A DNA stretch of 64,000 nucleotides from Candidatus Thiodiazotropha sp. (ex Epidulcina cf. delphinae). Lineage in GTDB: Bacteria; Pseudomonadota; Gammaproteobacteria; Chromatiales; Chromatiaceae. The notes below the pieces were generated by a model. The model did no database searches and was not told the origin of the DNA. It was given only the letters and a program-made list of their open reading frames with translations. The stretch covers positions 1-64,000 of the forward strand of contig JAHXHS010000009.1 of the NCBI GenBank assembly GCA_025656455.1, in the 5' to 3' direction. How positions within the stretch are numbered: the stretch's first letter is position 1; every line of letters begins with the position of its first letter. Of the stretch, positions 20,151 through 29,299 are shown in pieces. A program made the position numbers and the translations under genes.

Positions 20151-20489
20151 TTGATTAAAGACCGACGCATTGTGGCTGCGAGATGGCAGGGCGTCAAGGC
20201 GGAACTGCTATACGGCGCACGCCACAGCCAGCGGGTTGAGACAAACCCGCAACTGCTGGCACGATTCCTTGCACCGCTTCTCAGCCTGCCATTCGATGAT
20301 CGCTGTGCCGAAGAAGCCGGGATGATACGCGCCGACCTAGCCGGCCAGGAAAAACCCTTGGGACCCAATGACCTTTTGATCGCGGCAACCGCCCGCGCCC
20401 ACGATGCCGTGCTTATCACTCACAACAGCGGTGAATTTGTCCGCGTGACCGGCTTGCGAATGGAGGATTGGGACGCGGAGACGCTATAA
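20151..20489 (+). pseudogene. VapC-like PIN-domain toxin, 5'-truncated remnant
   Basis: The reading frame encodes the C-terminal two-thirds of a VapC-type ribonuclease: GVKAELLYGAR (helix with the second acidic residue), LGPNDLLIAATARAHDAVLITHNSGEF (the conserved late acidic residue and strand) and GLRMEDWD. The first about 45 residues, including the initial catalytic Asp of the usual LLDTN-type motif, are missing, and no vapB antitoxin is present. Probably non-functional. The TAA stop at 20487-20489 coincides with the border of the palindromic element that follows. Confidence 0.8.
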
Positions 20490-20652
20490 GGGCCTCGGAA
20501 AAAAAGATTTAACCCAAAATGCGCCGGATTGTTGCCTGCCTTCGAGGCGTAGCGAAGGGCGCGTAGCCGGGCCTACGTAACCGAAGCTACAACAAAAAAG
20601 GCGGGCAAGAAGACAAGTAGTTTGGGTTAAATCTTTTTTTCAGAGGCCCTAA
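20487..20652. repeat. Palindromic element, family 4 (TAAGGGCC ends), copy A
   Basis: 166 bp, flanked by TAA on each side. Inverted ends GGGCCTCGGAAAAAAAGATTTAACCCAAA and its complement enclose a hairpin with GCCTGCCTTCGAGGCG, GTAGCCGGGCCTAC and GGCGGGCAAG. A same-length, nearly identical copy is at 55228-55393 and a right-half fragment at about 43065-43131. It starts at the stop codon of the vapC remnant and lies at the 3' side of the Ig-like lipoprotein gene. Confidence 0.92.
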
Positions 20653-20683
20653 ATGCCGCTCATCTCAATCCACGCCACCACTG

Positions 20684-22498
20684 TCAGTCATTGACAGTCA
20701 AAGAGAGAGAGGTGGTCGAACCGCCAGGGGTTGTGACATCGACAGTCAACAGCCCTGTATCATCGCCTGGCGCCTGATTCTCAGTAGGCGTCAACAGTAC
20801 TGTGAATGTATCGAATCCGCCACTATCGGAAAGCCTGGCATTGAAATTGGAATTAGGCACGTTGAATGAAGATTTCCCTTCGATCTTACCATTTGAAGTA
20901 GTAAATAAAACCGTAGTTCCAGCAGGCATGATCTGCCGAGCCATAGCTCCAACAATTTCAAAGCTCACCGCCACTCCTCCGCCAGTGAGATCAATCTGAC
21001 CTCCGGTAACACCGCTGACCGGCGTAATCGCTGCCCACTGTTCTGCCATGATCAACACGATGGACTGGCGTACATGGATATTTTTTTCTGCACTGCATAC
21101 GGGGGCTGTAATTGGGGTAGCGCTGAAGCAGACCCCTGGGTCCTCACCTGCACCGACAGCCGCTATCGCATCCGCTACCGCGGCAGCGTCACAGCAGAGC
21201 GCGCCATTATAGTTCGGGTCAACACTGGCGCCGTCGTAAATACTATTGGCATTGAAATCCACAAATTCCTCTAGGACAGGATCCCGTGCACCGTCCTCAT
21301 TGTCGTCTCTGAAGGCTTCTGGAATCTGAGCAAATGCGGTATCCCCCAGGTCCAACACGCCATTGCCGTTCGCATCGATAAATGACTCCTCGCCGAGCAT
21401 GGTAGCCAGAATGGTAATCCGCCCCATCCCCCCAGGCGCTATATCATCCCACGGCCTGGGATTCGAACTGGTCCAGGAAACGCTGCACGACCCATCATTA
21501 ATTTGGCATTGAGACTGTATCTGTCCGCCTTCAGTGGTGAAATAGATCGAGGCGCCATCCGGGACAGGATTATTAAAATGATCGGAGGCATGCACGGTAA
21601 GTCGTACTTTTACGCCATCGATATTCCAGGTCTCGGGATTAAATACCTCCGTGGCCAAAGACATGCTGTTCTGATCAGAGATCCCCGTGGAGATGATCAG
21701 CCCGTCAGACTGGGTGGAGATCAGCGGATTGGCTTCCAGTGACGCGGTCACACGCACCGCTGTCGGCACGGTACCGGACTTGACATCGGTCCCGACCATG
21801 CCATTGATGTCGCTGGTGGCCTTTTCCGCGCCGGCCGGTATGGCTGCCCCGCCTATATTGGTGTTCAGAGAAAAGGTGACTGTCTGTTGTGGGACTGGAT
21901 TGCCGTTTTTGTCGAGCACCTGGAAAGTGACCCTTGAGACTTCGGTGAGTCCAACACCGCGGATGCCGATCAGCGTGGGGTCTGCTGAAATAAATTCGAT
22001 CGAGCCGATTTCGGCGGGTTGCACATTCACGGTGGCCACAGCCGTCGAAGTTCTGCCATTGACCGTGGTCGTTGCACGAATGGAGTCCGGGCCGGAACAC
22101 CCCTGGGCCGCATAGGTGGCTGTTGCAACACCACCGGTGGCATCGACGGATGTGTCGATGGTCGCTAATCCGGTCGCCAGGCAATCCGTCGCAAAGGTGA
22201 CCGTTGCAGAATCCTGGTAGAGATTGCCGTCGGCATCAGCCAATGTGGCAGTGACGGTTGTCTGACCGCCCGCTGAAAGTGAGCTAACCGCCACATTCAG
22301 TACGCCCGGTGTGAAAGAGGTTCCTGAGCCGCTCCCTATCAGGATGACAGCCTGTCCCGTTCCAACGTCATCGATCGTATCCTCCCCACCTTGCGTCGTC
22401 GTGGTCGAATCCCAAGGAGCATCGGCATCCCCGCCGCCACAGGCAGCCAGCAGCAGCATCAGAGAGAGAGCGGTTAAGAATCGGGCTAAAGCTGACAT
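20684..22498 (-). CDS. Bacterial Ig-like (Big_1 type) surface lipoprotein
   Basis: 604-aa predicted lipoprotein with lipobox LLAAC followed by a GGGD linker. Several beta-rich repeats resemble invasin/intimin-type Ig domains: segments such as GQTTVTATLADADGNLYQDSATVTF, VTFQVLDKNGNPVPQQTVTFSLN and VRLTVHASDHFNNPVPDGASIYF. A middle insert carries EF-hand/dockerin-like acidic loops (DANGNGVLDLGD, DDNEDGARDP, DFNANSIYDG) and clustered cysteines (LCCDAAAV, GVCFSA, PVCSAE). Start ATG at 22498 is chosen because it begins the signal peptide. Likely outer-membrane or surface anchored. Specific role unknown; adhesion is a possibility only. Confidence 0.8.
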   Translation of the reverse strand: MSALARFLTALSLMLLLAACGGGDADAPWDSTTTTQGGEDTIDDVGTGQAVILIGSGSGTSFTPGVLNVAVSSLSAGGQTTVTATLADADGNLYQDSATVTFATDCLATGLATIDTSVDATGGVATATYAAQGCSGPDSIRATTTVNGRTSTAVATVNVQPAEIGSIEFISADPTLIGIRGVGLTEVSRVTFQVLDKNGNPVPQQTVTFSLNTNIGGAAIPAGAEKATSDINGMVGTDVKSGTVPTAVRVTASLEANPLISTQSDGLIISTGISDQNSMSLATEVFNPETWNIDGVKVRLTVHASDHFNNPVPDGASIYFTTEGGQIQSQCQINDGSCSVSWTSSNPRPWDDIAPGGMGRITILATMLGEESFIDANGNGVLDLGDTAFAQIPEAFRDDNEDGARDPVLEEFVDFNANSIYDGASVDPNYNGALCCDAAAVADAIAAVGAGEDPGVCFSATPITAPVCSAEKNIHVRQSIVLIMAEQWAAITPVSGVTGGQIDLTGGGVAVSFEIVGAMARQIMPAGTTVLFTTSNGKIEGKSSFNVPNSNFNARLSDSGGFDTFTVLLTPTENQAPGDDTGLLTVDVTTPGGSTTSLSLTVND

Positions 22499-22752
22499 GG
22501 CGAACTCCAAAATCCCATACGAAACAGTCCATTAAGCGTATAAACTTAGACTAATTTCTTAATAGTATACAATCAATCGGGTATTGCAAGATATTATACG
22601 CAATCACATGGCTATTTTTTCTCCCCGATGCAAACGCACTTCACGCTTTTGCCAGGGAGTCGGTGCGGCCCCTAATCGACGTCAACAGGATAGCGGCAGC
22701 AAACCCGGCCTCTTTAGAGGCGTGCGGGATATCCATGAATACCATCACATCA

Positions 22753-23067
22753 TCACAAATCGATCAGCAGACGCTCAACCACCTCGCCACCGATCAAATG
22801 CCTCTCCAGAATCTCGTCCAGATCCTCATGGTCGACATAGGTGTACCAGACCGCTTCGGGATAGATCACCAGCACCGGCCCCTTCTCGCATCGATCCAGA
22901 CATCCCGCGGTATTGACACGCACGCCCCCGGGCCCGGCGAGACCCGCTGCCTTGACCTTGGATTTCAAATAGTCGCGCATCCTCTCCGCGCCATGTTCCG
23001 CGCAGCAGCTGCGCCCGTCGTCCCGCCGGTTGACACAGAAAAAAAGGTGGTTGCGATAGTAGGACAT
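22753..23067 (-). CDS. Thioredoxin-like [2Fe-2S] ferredoxin
   Basis: 104-aa protein resembling the (2Fe-2S) thioredoxin-like ferredoxin family. N-terminal NHLFFCVNRRDDGRSCC and later VNTAGCLDRCEKGPVLVIYPE provide four cluster cysteines in the C-x(8-10)-C...C-x3-C pattern. Soluble electron carrier; partner unknown. Divergent from the GlcF-like gene, with 85 bp between the starts, a pairing that could reflect a shared redox role, but this is inference. Confidence 0.85.
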   Translation of the reverse strand: MSYYRNHLFFCVNRRDDGRSCCAEHGAERMRDYLKSKVKAAGLAGPGGVRVNTAGCLDRCEKGPVLVIYPEAVWYTYVDHEDLDEILERHLIGGEVVERLLIDL

Positions 23068-23152
23068 GGGATTGCCTTAGTGCAGTGATCTGATTTGCAA
23101 TAGCGGCTATTATAGGGCCTGTTCCAACAAATCCAGCCCCACTCAACCAAAC

Positions 23153-24364
23153 GTGACCCCCGAACAGCTGCTAAGCGAAGCAGACCGTTGCGTCAAATGC
23201 GGATTCTGTCTGCCTGAATGCCCCACCTACCGGATTCTGGCCAATGAGGCCGACTCCCCCCGTGGCCGCATCAGCCTGATGCAGGCCCTGGCCAAGGGCG
23301 AGATTGATCCCGGCGCGCGGCTCGAGATACATCTGGACCGCTGCCTGGCCTGCCGCGCCTGTGAATCCGCTTGCCCGTCCGGGGTCAATTACGCGACGCT
23401 TTTGAGCGCCAGCCGGGCCCTTATCACGCAACGCAAGCAGGGAAGGCCGCTATTGCATGGGTCCCTGGCCCTGTTGGTCGATCCCAAGCGGCTTGACTAC
23501 TGGGGCCGGGTATTTCACCTTTTCCGCAGAACCGGCGTGCTGACGCTCGCCAACACCCTCCCTTCCGCCAGGCTGAAACGTCTGCTCAGGTTAGGCAGGC
23601 AGCTAAAACCAGGCGCGTCGGTCAAACCGGGGCTCTACCCGGCAACGCTCCCCACCGGCAAGCTGGTGCGGCTGTTCACCGGCTGCGTGGGGAATCAAAT
23701 GGAGCCACACCTCATACAAACCAGCCTCAGACTCCTGAGCAGGCTGGGTTTTGCGGTGGAAATCCCTGAGGCGCAGCGCTGCTGCGGGGCCTTGCACCGG
23801 CACAACGGCTATCCTGACGAGGCGGACGGCTATTGTGAAGCGAATCGGCGACAGACCGGTAAAAGCCGTGCTCAAACCCTGATCACACTGGCGAGCGCCT
23901 GCCACCTCGAACTGCATGAACATCGGGCCAGCAGGATACCGGTGACCAGCCTGACTGACTTCCTGCTCGACTTGCCGTTGAAAGCGTTCCCGCCACTGAA
24001 ACCCTATACGGGGCGAGTCGCGATCCATGTTCCCTGCAGCTCACAAGGCGATCGCAGCCGGGAGCTTTTGCAAAGAATCCCCCTAGCCGAAATCGTTGCA
24101 TTGGCCGACAACGGCGTCTGCTGCGGGGCGGCAGGCAGCTACATGTTGAGCCAGCCTACGCTTTCAATCGCCCTGGGAAGCGCAAAAATCGAGCATCTCA
24201 AGAACTGTCAGGCAGATATCCTAGTTACCGGCAACACGGGGTGCGCCATGCAATTCCGCCAGCTCATAGCAGAGGCCGGTCTGGAAATCCGGGTCATGCA
24301 TCCGGTGGAATTGATTGCCCGACAATGGGGCGGGACATCAGACGAAGTTGATCAAACCACATGA
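23153..24364 (+). CDS. glcF: GlcF-like (Fe-S)-binding oxidoreductase subunit
   Basis: 403-aa protein with two 4Fe-4S ferredoxin motifs (CVKCGFCLPECP and CLACRACESACP) and two cysteine-rich CCG domains (CCGALHRHNGY, near residue 210; CCGAAGSY, near residue 325), the layout of the glycolate oxidase iron-sulfur subunit. The catalytic FAD subunits glcD and glcE are not in the window, so the substrate is uncertain: glycolate, lactate or glycerol-phosphate type oxidases share this subunit type. GTG start at 23153. Confidence 0.82.
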   Translation: MTPEQLLSEADRCVKCGFCLPECPTYRILANEADSPRGRISLMQALAKGEIDPGARLEIHLDRCLACRACESACPSGVNYATLLSASRALITQRKQGRPLLHGSLALLVDPKRLDYWGRVFHLFRRTGVLTLANTLPSARLKRLLRLGRQLKPGASVKPGLYPATLPTGKLVRLFTGCVGNQMEPHLIQTSLRLLSRLGFAVEIPEAQRCCGALHRHNGYPDEADGYCEANRRQTGKSRAQTLITLASACHLELHEHRASRIPVTSLTDFLLDLPLKAFPPLKPYTGRVAIHVPCSSQGDRSRELLQRIPLAEIVALADNGVCCGAAGSYMLSQPTLSIALGSAKIEHLKNCQADILVTGNTGCAMQFRQLIAEAGLEIRVMHPVELIARQWGGTSDEVDQTT

Positions 24365-24383
24365 TCGGCGCTAAGGTTGTGTT

Positions 24384-25028
24384 ATGACTGAACGGCAATT
24401 CAACCCGGCCGACCGGCTTTTGATCGGCCTGGACAAAGCGATGCGCACCCTGTTTGGCCGTCCGCAGACGACCGAGCGCGTCAATCCGGCCAAGGACCTT
24501 TTCGAGGCCGATCTCAGCGACCAGGAGCGGGACCTCACCGCCCGCCTGATGCGCATCAACCACACCGGCGAGGTCTGCGCCCAGGCCCTCTACCAAGGAC
24601 AGGCGTTGACGGCAAAGCTGGCGGAAGTCCGCGACAGCATGGAGCGAGCGGCCCAGGAGGAAAACGACCACCTGGACTGGTGCGAGACTCGCCTGATAGA
24701 GCTGGATAACCGCAAGAGCCTGCTGAATCCCCTCTGGTACACCGGATCATTCATGGTCGGCGCCGCGGCCGGTCTGGCAGGGGATAAGTGGAGCCTGGGC
24801 TTTGTCGCCGAAACGGAACACCAGGTCGAGGACCACTTGAACGGCCATCTGGGCCGAATCCCGAAACAGGATGAAAAGAGCCAAGCCATACTCGAACAGA
24901 TGAAAGAGGATGAGGCGCACCACGCAACCCTGGCGCTGGAAGCCGGCGGCGCGACACTGCCTGCACCGATCAAAATGGCGATGAAATTGACTTCTAAGCT
25001 GATGACGAAATCGGTCTACTATCTCTAG
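24384..25028 (+). CDS. coq7: Ubiquinone C6-type hydroxylase Coq7 (demethoxyubiquinone monooxygenase)
   Basis: Di-iron membrane-associated monooxygenase for a late step of ubiquinone synthesis, replacing UbiF in many proteobacteria. 214 aa. Ferritin-like ligands: E63 (INHTGEV), E93-x2-H96 (EENDHL), E145 (ETEHQVED region) and E177-x2-H180 (EDEAHH). UbiH and UbiI are encoded at 43-45.7 kb, so all three ring hydroxylations could be covered from this window. The ATG at 24384 lies 19 bp after the GlcF-like gene. Confidence 0.95.
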   Translation: MTERQFNPADRLLIGLDKAMRTLFGRPQTTERVNPAKDLFEADLSDQERDLTARLMRINHTGEVCAQALYQGQALTAKLAEVRDSMERAAQEENDHLDWCETRLIELDNRKSLLNPLWYTGSFMVGAAAGLAGDKWSLGFVAETEHQVEDHLNGHLGRIPKQDEKSQAILEQMKEDEAHHATLALEAGGATLPAPIKMAMKLTSKLMTKSVYYL

Positions 25029-25095
25029 CGTTGACGGATTCTCTATGCCGGAAGGGATAAACAACGTCCTGTAGGTAGCGCCCTTGAGAGCAAGG

Positions 25096-25257
25096 CTAGC
25101 CCGCTTTGGGGAGAACCTTGACCACTTCGCTGTCGACCACCTGATGCCGGTCCGCCACACTGACCTGGACAGCCAATGTCAGACCAAAACCGAGTATGAC
25201 CAACACTAGAACCACGGCAAAAAAGTCGGGCTTACGATGATAGTGTTGTCTATTCAT
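25096..25257 (-). CDS. Small single-pass membrane protein (53 aa)
   Basis: An open frame from ATG at 25257 to TAG at 25096 encodes a basic N-terminus (MNRQHYHRKPD), one strong hydrophobic helix (about residues 12-31, FFAVVLVLVILGFGLTLAVQ) and a short polar tail ending VVKVLPKAG. The positive-inside pattern predicts the N-terminus in the cytoplasm and the tail in the periplasm. Convergent with coq7. I do not recognise a family. The clean membrane topology makes it a likely real gene, although short. Confidence 0.55.
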   Translation of the reverse strand: MNRQHYHRKPDFFAVVLVLVILGFGLTLAVQVSVADRHQVVDSEVVKVLPKAG

Positions 25258-25398
25258 TTACCTTACCAAGCCTATTCAATGACTTAACTAAGATTATTTG
25301 TGCAGTTCACCAAGTTATCTTTGACAGGGTTCACGTTGTTGTACAGAAATCAGCCAACCACACCGAAAGCGTCATCCGAACCCAAGCCGATCGCCCTT

Positions 25399-25875
25399 TT
25401 ACTTCCCATTTTCTGCATTGCCGGCGCTTTCGACCGCACCCATTTCACTCAGCAACATCGAGACTTGATCGTGTTTGCCCCTGTTCGCCAGGCCGAGGGC
25501 TGTATTCCCGGCCTGGTCGGCGGCATTCACATCGGCGCCCCGCTGCAGCAACAGGCGCACAATCGCAAGATGCCCGAATGCCGACGCCTCCATCAACGGC
25601 GTAATCCCGCGGCTGTCAGCCAATCCTGGGTCGGCGCCGGCCGCCAATAGCGCCCTAACGGTCTGGACATTGCCATTGAAGGCGGCAATATGCAGGACAC
25701 TGCGCCCGGATTGGTTCACACTGTTTGCATCGACACCCTGAGCCAGCAGGTCGTTGACCTGCGCCACCTCGCCGGAAATGGCTGCCGCCACCAGCGCCCG
25801 GGTCTGTTGCGAAACGTCAGCCGCCCAGCAGATGTGGTTTAATAGTAGCAACAGTGATATCAAACCGATTCTCAT
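25399..25875 (-). CDS. Secreted/periplasmic ankyrin-repeat protein
   Basis: 158 aa with an N-terminal signal peptide (MRIGLISLLLLLNHICWA) and about four ankyrin repeats: VAAAISGEVAQVNDLLAQGVDANSV, SVLHIAAFNGNVQTVRALLAAGADPG, TPLMEASAFGHLAIVRLLLQRGADVN and a last partial repeat TALGLANRGKHDQVSMLL. A protein-interaction scaffold in the periplasm; partner unknown. Divergent from apaG. Confidence 0.85.
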   Translation of the reverse strand: MRIGLISLLLLLNHICWAADVSQQTRALVAAAISGEVAQVNDLLAQGVDANSVNQSGRSVLHIAAFNGNVQTVRALLAAGADPGLADSRGITPLMEASAFGHLAIVRLLLQRGADVNAADQAGNTALGLANRGKHDQVSMLLSEMGAVESAGNAENGK

Positions 25876-26006
25876 AACAAACAGATCCCTAACTTATGTA
25901 TTCAATTCCTTATCGGCATCAGCTTTTAATTCTTGACCCATTGCACTCGCCACCTCCCCTCAGTAACCTTTGGCTTAGAAACAAAACGACCAGGGTTGAG
26001 ACATAA

Positions 26007-26390
26007 ATGGAAAAGGAATCACTGCACCACATCGACGTCAAGGTCGAGACCCGCTATGTCGAGTCTCAATCGCTACCCCATGAGCGTCGCTTTGTCTTTT
26101 CCTACACCGTGACCATTCGCAACGACGGCTCGACCCCGGCGCGCCTGTTGAACCGCCACTGGATCATTACCGATGCCAACGGCAAGATTCAGGAGGTGCG
26201 CGGTGAAGGGGTCGTCGGCGAGCAGCCCCAACTGAACCCGGGCGAAACCTTCCGCTATACCAGCGGCACCATTCTCGACACGCCGGTGGGCAGTATGCAG
26301 GGCAGTTACGATATGATCGACGGCCAGGGGAACCACTTCGACGCCTTGATCCCCCCCTTCTCGCTTGCCCGCCCGGGTAGCCTGCATTGA
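26007..26390 (+). CDS. apaG: ApaG domain protein
   Basis: 127-aa fibronectin-III-like protein of the ApaG/CorD family (linked genetically to Co2+ resistance and Mg2+ efflux). Family motifs: RFVFSYTVTIRNDGSTPARLLNRHWIITDANG and VVGEQPQLNPGETFRYTSG. Lies at the apaG-apaH locus, but here a membrane-protein gene sits between the two. Confidence 0.95.
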   Translation: MEKESLHHIDVKVETRYVESQSLPHERRFVFSYTVTIRNDGSTPARLLNRHWIITDANGKIQEVRGEGVVGEQPQLNPGETFRYTSGTILDTPVGSMQGSYDMIDGQGNHFDALIPPFSLARPGSLH

Positions 26391-26446
26391 GCCGCATGAT
26401 GACAAATCCTGCTTGGTGATCACCGACCCAATATTGGAGAGCGCAG

Positions 26447-27070
26447 ATGGCGTCGCAAGGTCAGTCCGAGTTGCTTTGGCTCGGGATCGGGGTAGTGTCG
26501 ATTCTTGTCTTCAGCGGCATCGATCCCGTGGCGGATCGATATACCTGGTTTCTTGAAACACTGCCCGTGATGATTGGCTTACCGCTACTGTTTTTCAGCA
26601 GACAGCGGTTTCCCATGACCTCGCTGATCTATCGCCTGCTCGCACTGCACGCCGTAATCCTTATCATCGGCGGTTATTACACCTACGCCGAGGTGCCTCT
26701 CTTTGATTGGATAAGGGATTCCCTTGAATTGTCTCGCAACCACTATGACAGGGTCGGGCACTTCGTACAGGGCTTCGTACCCGCCATGCTTGCCCGTGAG
26801 ATCCTGCTGAGACGCACCCCGCTGATACAGGGCGGCTGGCTGTTTTTTCTCTGCGTCTGTTTTTGTCTCGCCTTCAGCGCCTTTTATGAGTTGATCGAAT
26901 GGTGGGTGGCGCTATTGAGTGAAGAAGCCGCGGAATCCTTCCTCGGCACCCAGGGAGATCCCTGGGATACTCAGACCGACATGTTTCTCGCCCTGATCGG
27001 CGCCATTAGCGCACAATTGCTGCTGTCGAACAGCCATGATCGACAGCTGGCCCGATTAGAGACAGCCTGA
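26447..27070 (+). CDS. yjdF: DUF2238 (YjdF-like) inner-membrane protein
   Basis: 207-aa polytopic membrane protein of the DUF2238 family, about six helices. Conserved polar segments: YTYAEVPLFDWI, RNHYDRVGHFVQGFVPAMLAREILLRR, FSAFYELIEWW and FLGTQGDPWDTQTDMFLALIGA. The conserved His, Asp and Glu residues in the membrane suggest a metal or catalytic site, but no function is established. ATG preceded by GGAG; its TGA overlaps the apaH start by one base. Confidence 0.88.
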   Translation: MASQGQSELLWLGIGVVSILVFSGIDPVADRYTWFLETLPVMIGLPLLFFSRQRFPMTSLIYRLLALHAVILIIGGYYTYAEVPLFDWIRDSLELSRNHYDRVGHFVQGFVPAMLAREILLRRTPLIQGGWLFFLCVCFCLAFSAFYELIEWWVALLSEEAAESFLGTQGDPWDTQTDMFLALIGAISAQLLLSNSHDRQLARLETA

Positions 27071-27894
27071 TGCCCGTCTATGCCGTTGGTGATGTGCAGG
27101 GCTGTTATGACGATCTGCAGCGATTGCTGGAACGCATCCGATTCGATCCGGACCGGGACAAGCTCTGGTTCGCGGGGGATCTGGTCAACCGGGGACCCGA
27201 CTCCCTTGCGGTGCTGCGCTTCGTAAAGTCCCTCGGCAAACGGGCTGTCACCGTGCTGGGCAATCACGACCTGCACCTGCTCGCGCTCTCCCAAGGCAAC
27301 CGTAGCCACTACAAGTACGGCGCGCTGAAAGATATCCTACAAGCCCCGGACAGCCAGGAGCTGATCGACTGGCTGCGCCACAGGCCGGTGATGCATCACC
27401 ACAAGAAAAGGGGCTATAGCCTGATACATGCGGGCCTGCCTCCGCAATGGGATCTGACCACCGCCATGAGTTGCGCCCGGGAGTTGGAGGAGGCCTTGCG
27501 CGGCACAAAATTCAAAAAGTTCTGCCAGGTCATGTATGGCGACCAACCCGATCTGTGGCGTGAAGACCTCGACGGCATGGATCGCCTGCGTTTCATTACC
27601 AACTGCTTCACCCGCCTGCGCTACTGCACTCGCGATGGCCGGCTATCGATGCAGGACAAGGGTTCGCCGGACTCCCAAACCAACGGTTCAGTCCCCTGGT
27701 TCAAATCCCCCGGACGGTTGACGAAAAAAAACCGTATCCTGTTTGGCCACTGGTCGACCCTGGGTTATCGCAAAATCGGCAATGTCTGGTCCCTCGATAG
27801 CGGCTGCTTCTGGGGCGGACAGTTGACCGCTCTGCGTTTACGCAACAAAAAACAACCCAAGCCAATTCAACACCCTTGCTCCGATAGACGATAA
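27070..27894 (+). CDS. apaH: Symmetrical bis(5'-nucleosyl)-tetraphosphatase ApaH
   Basis: Calcineurin-like phosphoesterase hydrolysing Ap4A to two ADP. 274 aa. Metal-binding motifs: DVQGCYDDL (D9), GDLVNRGPDSL and GNHDLHLL, with later LIHAGLPPQW and FGHWSTLGY. Overlaps the yjdF stop by one base; convergent with folA. Confidence 0.97.
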   Translation: MPVYAVGDVQGCYDDLQRLLERIRFDPDRDKLWFAGDLVNRGPDSLAVLRFVKSLGKRAVTVLGNHDLHLLALSQGNRSHYKYGALKDILQAPDSQELIDWLRHRPVMHHHKKRGYSLIHAGLPPQWDLTTAMSCARELEEALRGTKFKKFCQVMYGDQPDLWREDLDGMDRLRFITNCFTRLRYCTRDGRLSMQDKGSPDSQTNGSVPWFKSPGRLTKKNRILFGHWSTLGYRKIGNVWSLDSGCFWGGQLTALRLRNKKQPKPIQHPCSDRR

Positions 27895-27902
27895 TCCAGC
27901 TA

Positions 27903-28388
27903 TCAACGCATCAATTCCAGAAAGGTGTAGGCATAGGAATTCTTCTCATCCGCAGGGTGGCTCTCACGGCTGACCTCTCGCCAGGCCTTCCAGTCGATGA
28001 CCGGGAAATAGGCGTCACCTTCCACTTCAGCCTCTATCAGCGTCAAATAGAGGCGGTCCGCCCGAGGCATCATCGCCTCATAAAACCCCCCGCCACCGAC
28101 GATCATCACTTCAGGCGCTTCGCCGGCGGCCTGCAACGCAGCATCCACCGAATGCACCAGCGTGCAGCCCTGCGCCCGATAGTCCTGATTGCGGGTCACC
28201 ACGATATGTTGCCGGCCGGGCAGGATACCGGGTAGAGACTCCCAGGTGCGACGCCCCATGACGATGGGTTTTCCCATCGTTAGGGCCTTAAAGTGCTTCA
28301 GATCGGCAGGCAGGCGCCAGGGAAGACGATTGTTGCGCCCGATAACCCCGTTGCGCGCCATGGCTGCGACAAGAGAAATAATCGGCAT
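27903..28388 (-). CDS. folA: Dihydrofolate reductase
   Basis: NADPH-dependent reduction of dihydrofolate, regenerating the cofactor consumed by ThyA next door. 161 aa, chromosomal type. Motifs: GVIGRNNRLPWRLPADLKHFK (catalytic acid D29), PIVMGRRTWESLP and MIVGGGGFYEAMM. Its ATG abuts the thyA stop codon directly, so the two are transcribed together. Confidence 0.98.
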   Translation of the reverse strand: MPIISLVAAMARNGVIGRNNRLPWRLPADLKHFKALTMGKPIVMGRRTWESLPGILPGRQHIVVTRNQDYRAQGCTLVHSVDAALQAAGEAPEVMIVGGGGFYEAMMPRADRLYLTLIEAEVEGDAYFPVIDWKAWREVSRESHPADEKNSYAYTFLELMR

Positions 28389-29183
28389 TTAGACCGCCAC
28401 CGGCGCTTTGATATGGGGATGCGGATCGTAATCGAGTAACTCAAAGTCTTCGTAGCGGAAACCGAAAATATCCCTGACCCGCGGATTGATGCGCATCACC
28501 GGCAAGGTCCGGGGCTCACGCGCCAGTTGCTGTTCAACCTGCTGAAGATGGTTGCTGTAAAGATGGGCATCGCCAAAGGTATGGATAAATTCACCAGGCT
28601 CTAACCCGGTCACCTGGGCCAGCATCATGGTGAGTAGCGCATAGGAGGCTATGTTGAAAGGCACGCCGAGAAAGATATCGGCGCTACGCTGATAGAGCTG
28701 GCAGAAGAGCCTGCCGTCAGCCACATAGAACTGAAACAGACAGTGACAGGGCGGCAGGGCCATATGCTCCACCTGAGCCGGATTCCAGGCGGAAACGATC
28801 AGGCGCCGGGAATCGGGATTCTGCCGAATCTGCTGCACAAGCTGGCTGATCTGGTCGATTCGCCCACCCTCCGGGGCCGGCCAGGAGCGCCATTGATAAC
28901 CGTAGACCGGGCCCAGGTCGCCGTTTTCATCCGCCCACTCATCCCAGATACTGACCCCGTTCTCCTTCAGATAACGGATATTGGTATCGCCTTTCAGGAA
29001 CCATAGCAACTCATGGATGATGGAACGCAGATGCAACCGTTTGGTTGTCAGGGCAGGAAAGCCGTCCCCGAGATCAAAACGCATCTGATAGCCAAATACG
29101 CTAAGGGTGCCGGTGCCGGTCCTGTCCGCTTTAACCTGGCCGAAATCGCGCACATGACGCATTAGATCGAGATACTGTTTCAT
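28389..29183 (-). CDS. thyA: Thymidylate synthase
   Basis: Converts dUMP to dTMP using methylene-tetrahydrofolate. 264 aa, canonical length. Catalytic C146 in [11 protein letters not shown], substrate-binding [21 protein letters not shown] and the C-terminal APVAV end. Sits between lgt and folA, a standard gammaproteobacterial order. Confidence 0.99.
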   Translation of the reverse strand: MKQYLDLMRHVRDFGQVKADRTGTGTLSVFGYQMRFDLGDGFPALTTKRLHLRSIIHELLWFLKGDTNIRYLKENGVSIWDEWADENGDLGPVYGYQWRSWPAPEGGRIDQISQLVQQIRQNPDSRRLIVSAWNPAQVEHMALPPCHCLFQFYVADGRLFCQLYQRSADIFLGVPFNIASYALLTMMLAQVTGLEPGEFIHTFGDAHLYSNHLQQVEQQLAREPRTLPVMRINPRVRDIFGFRYEDFELLDYDPHPHIKAPVAV

Positions 29184-29299
29184 GGCCTCACTTGCGGTAC
29201 CGGTCGGCTGTCCATAAACCGGCGATTGATGAACAGCGGAGCGGTTTTGCTCGCATACACTTAATACCTATGATTGAAAGCAGTTAACTGCCGAATCCA

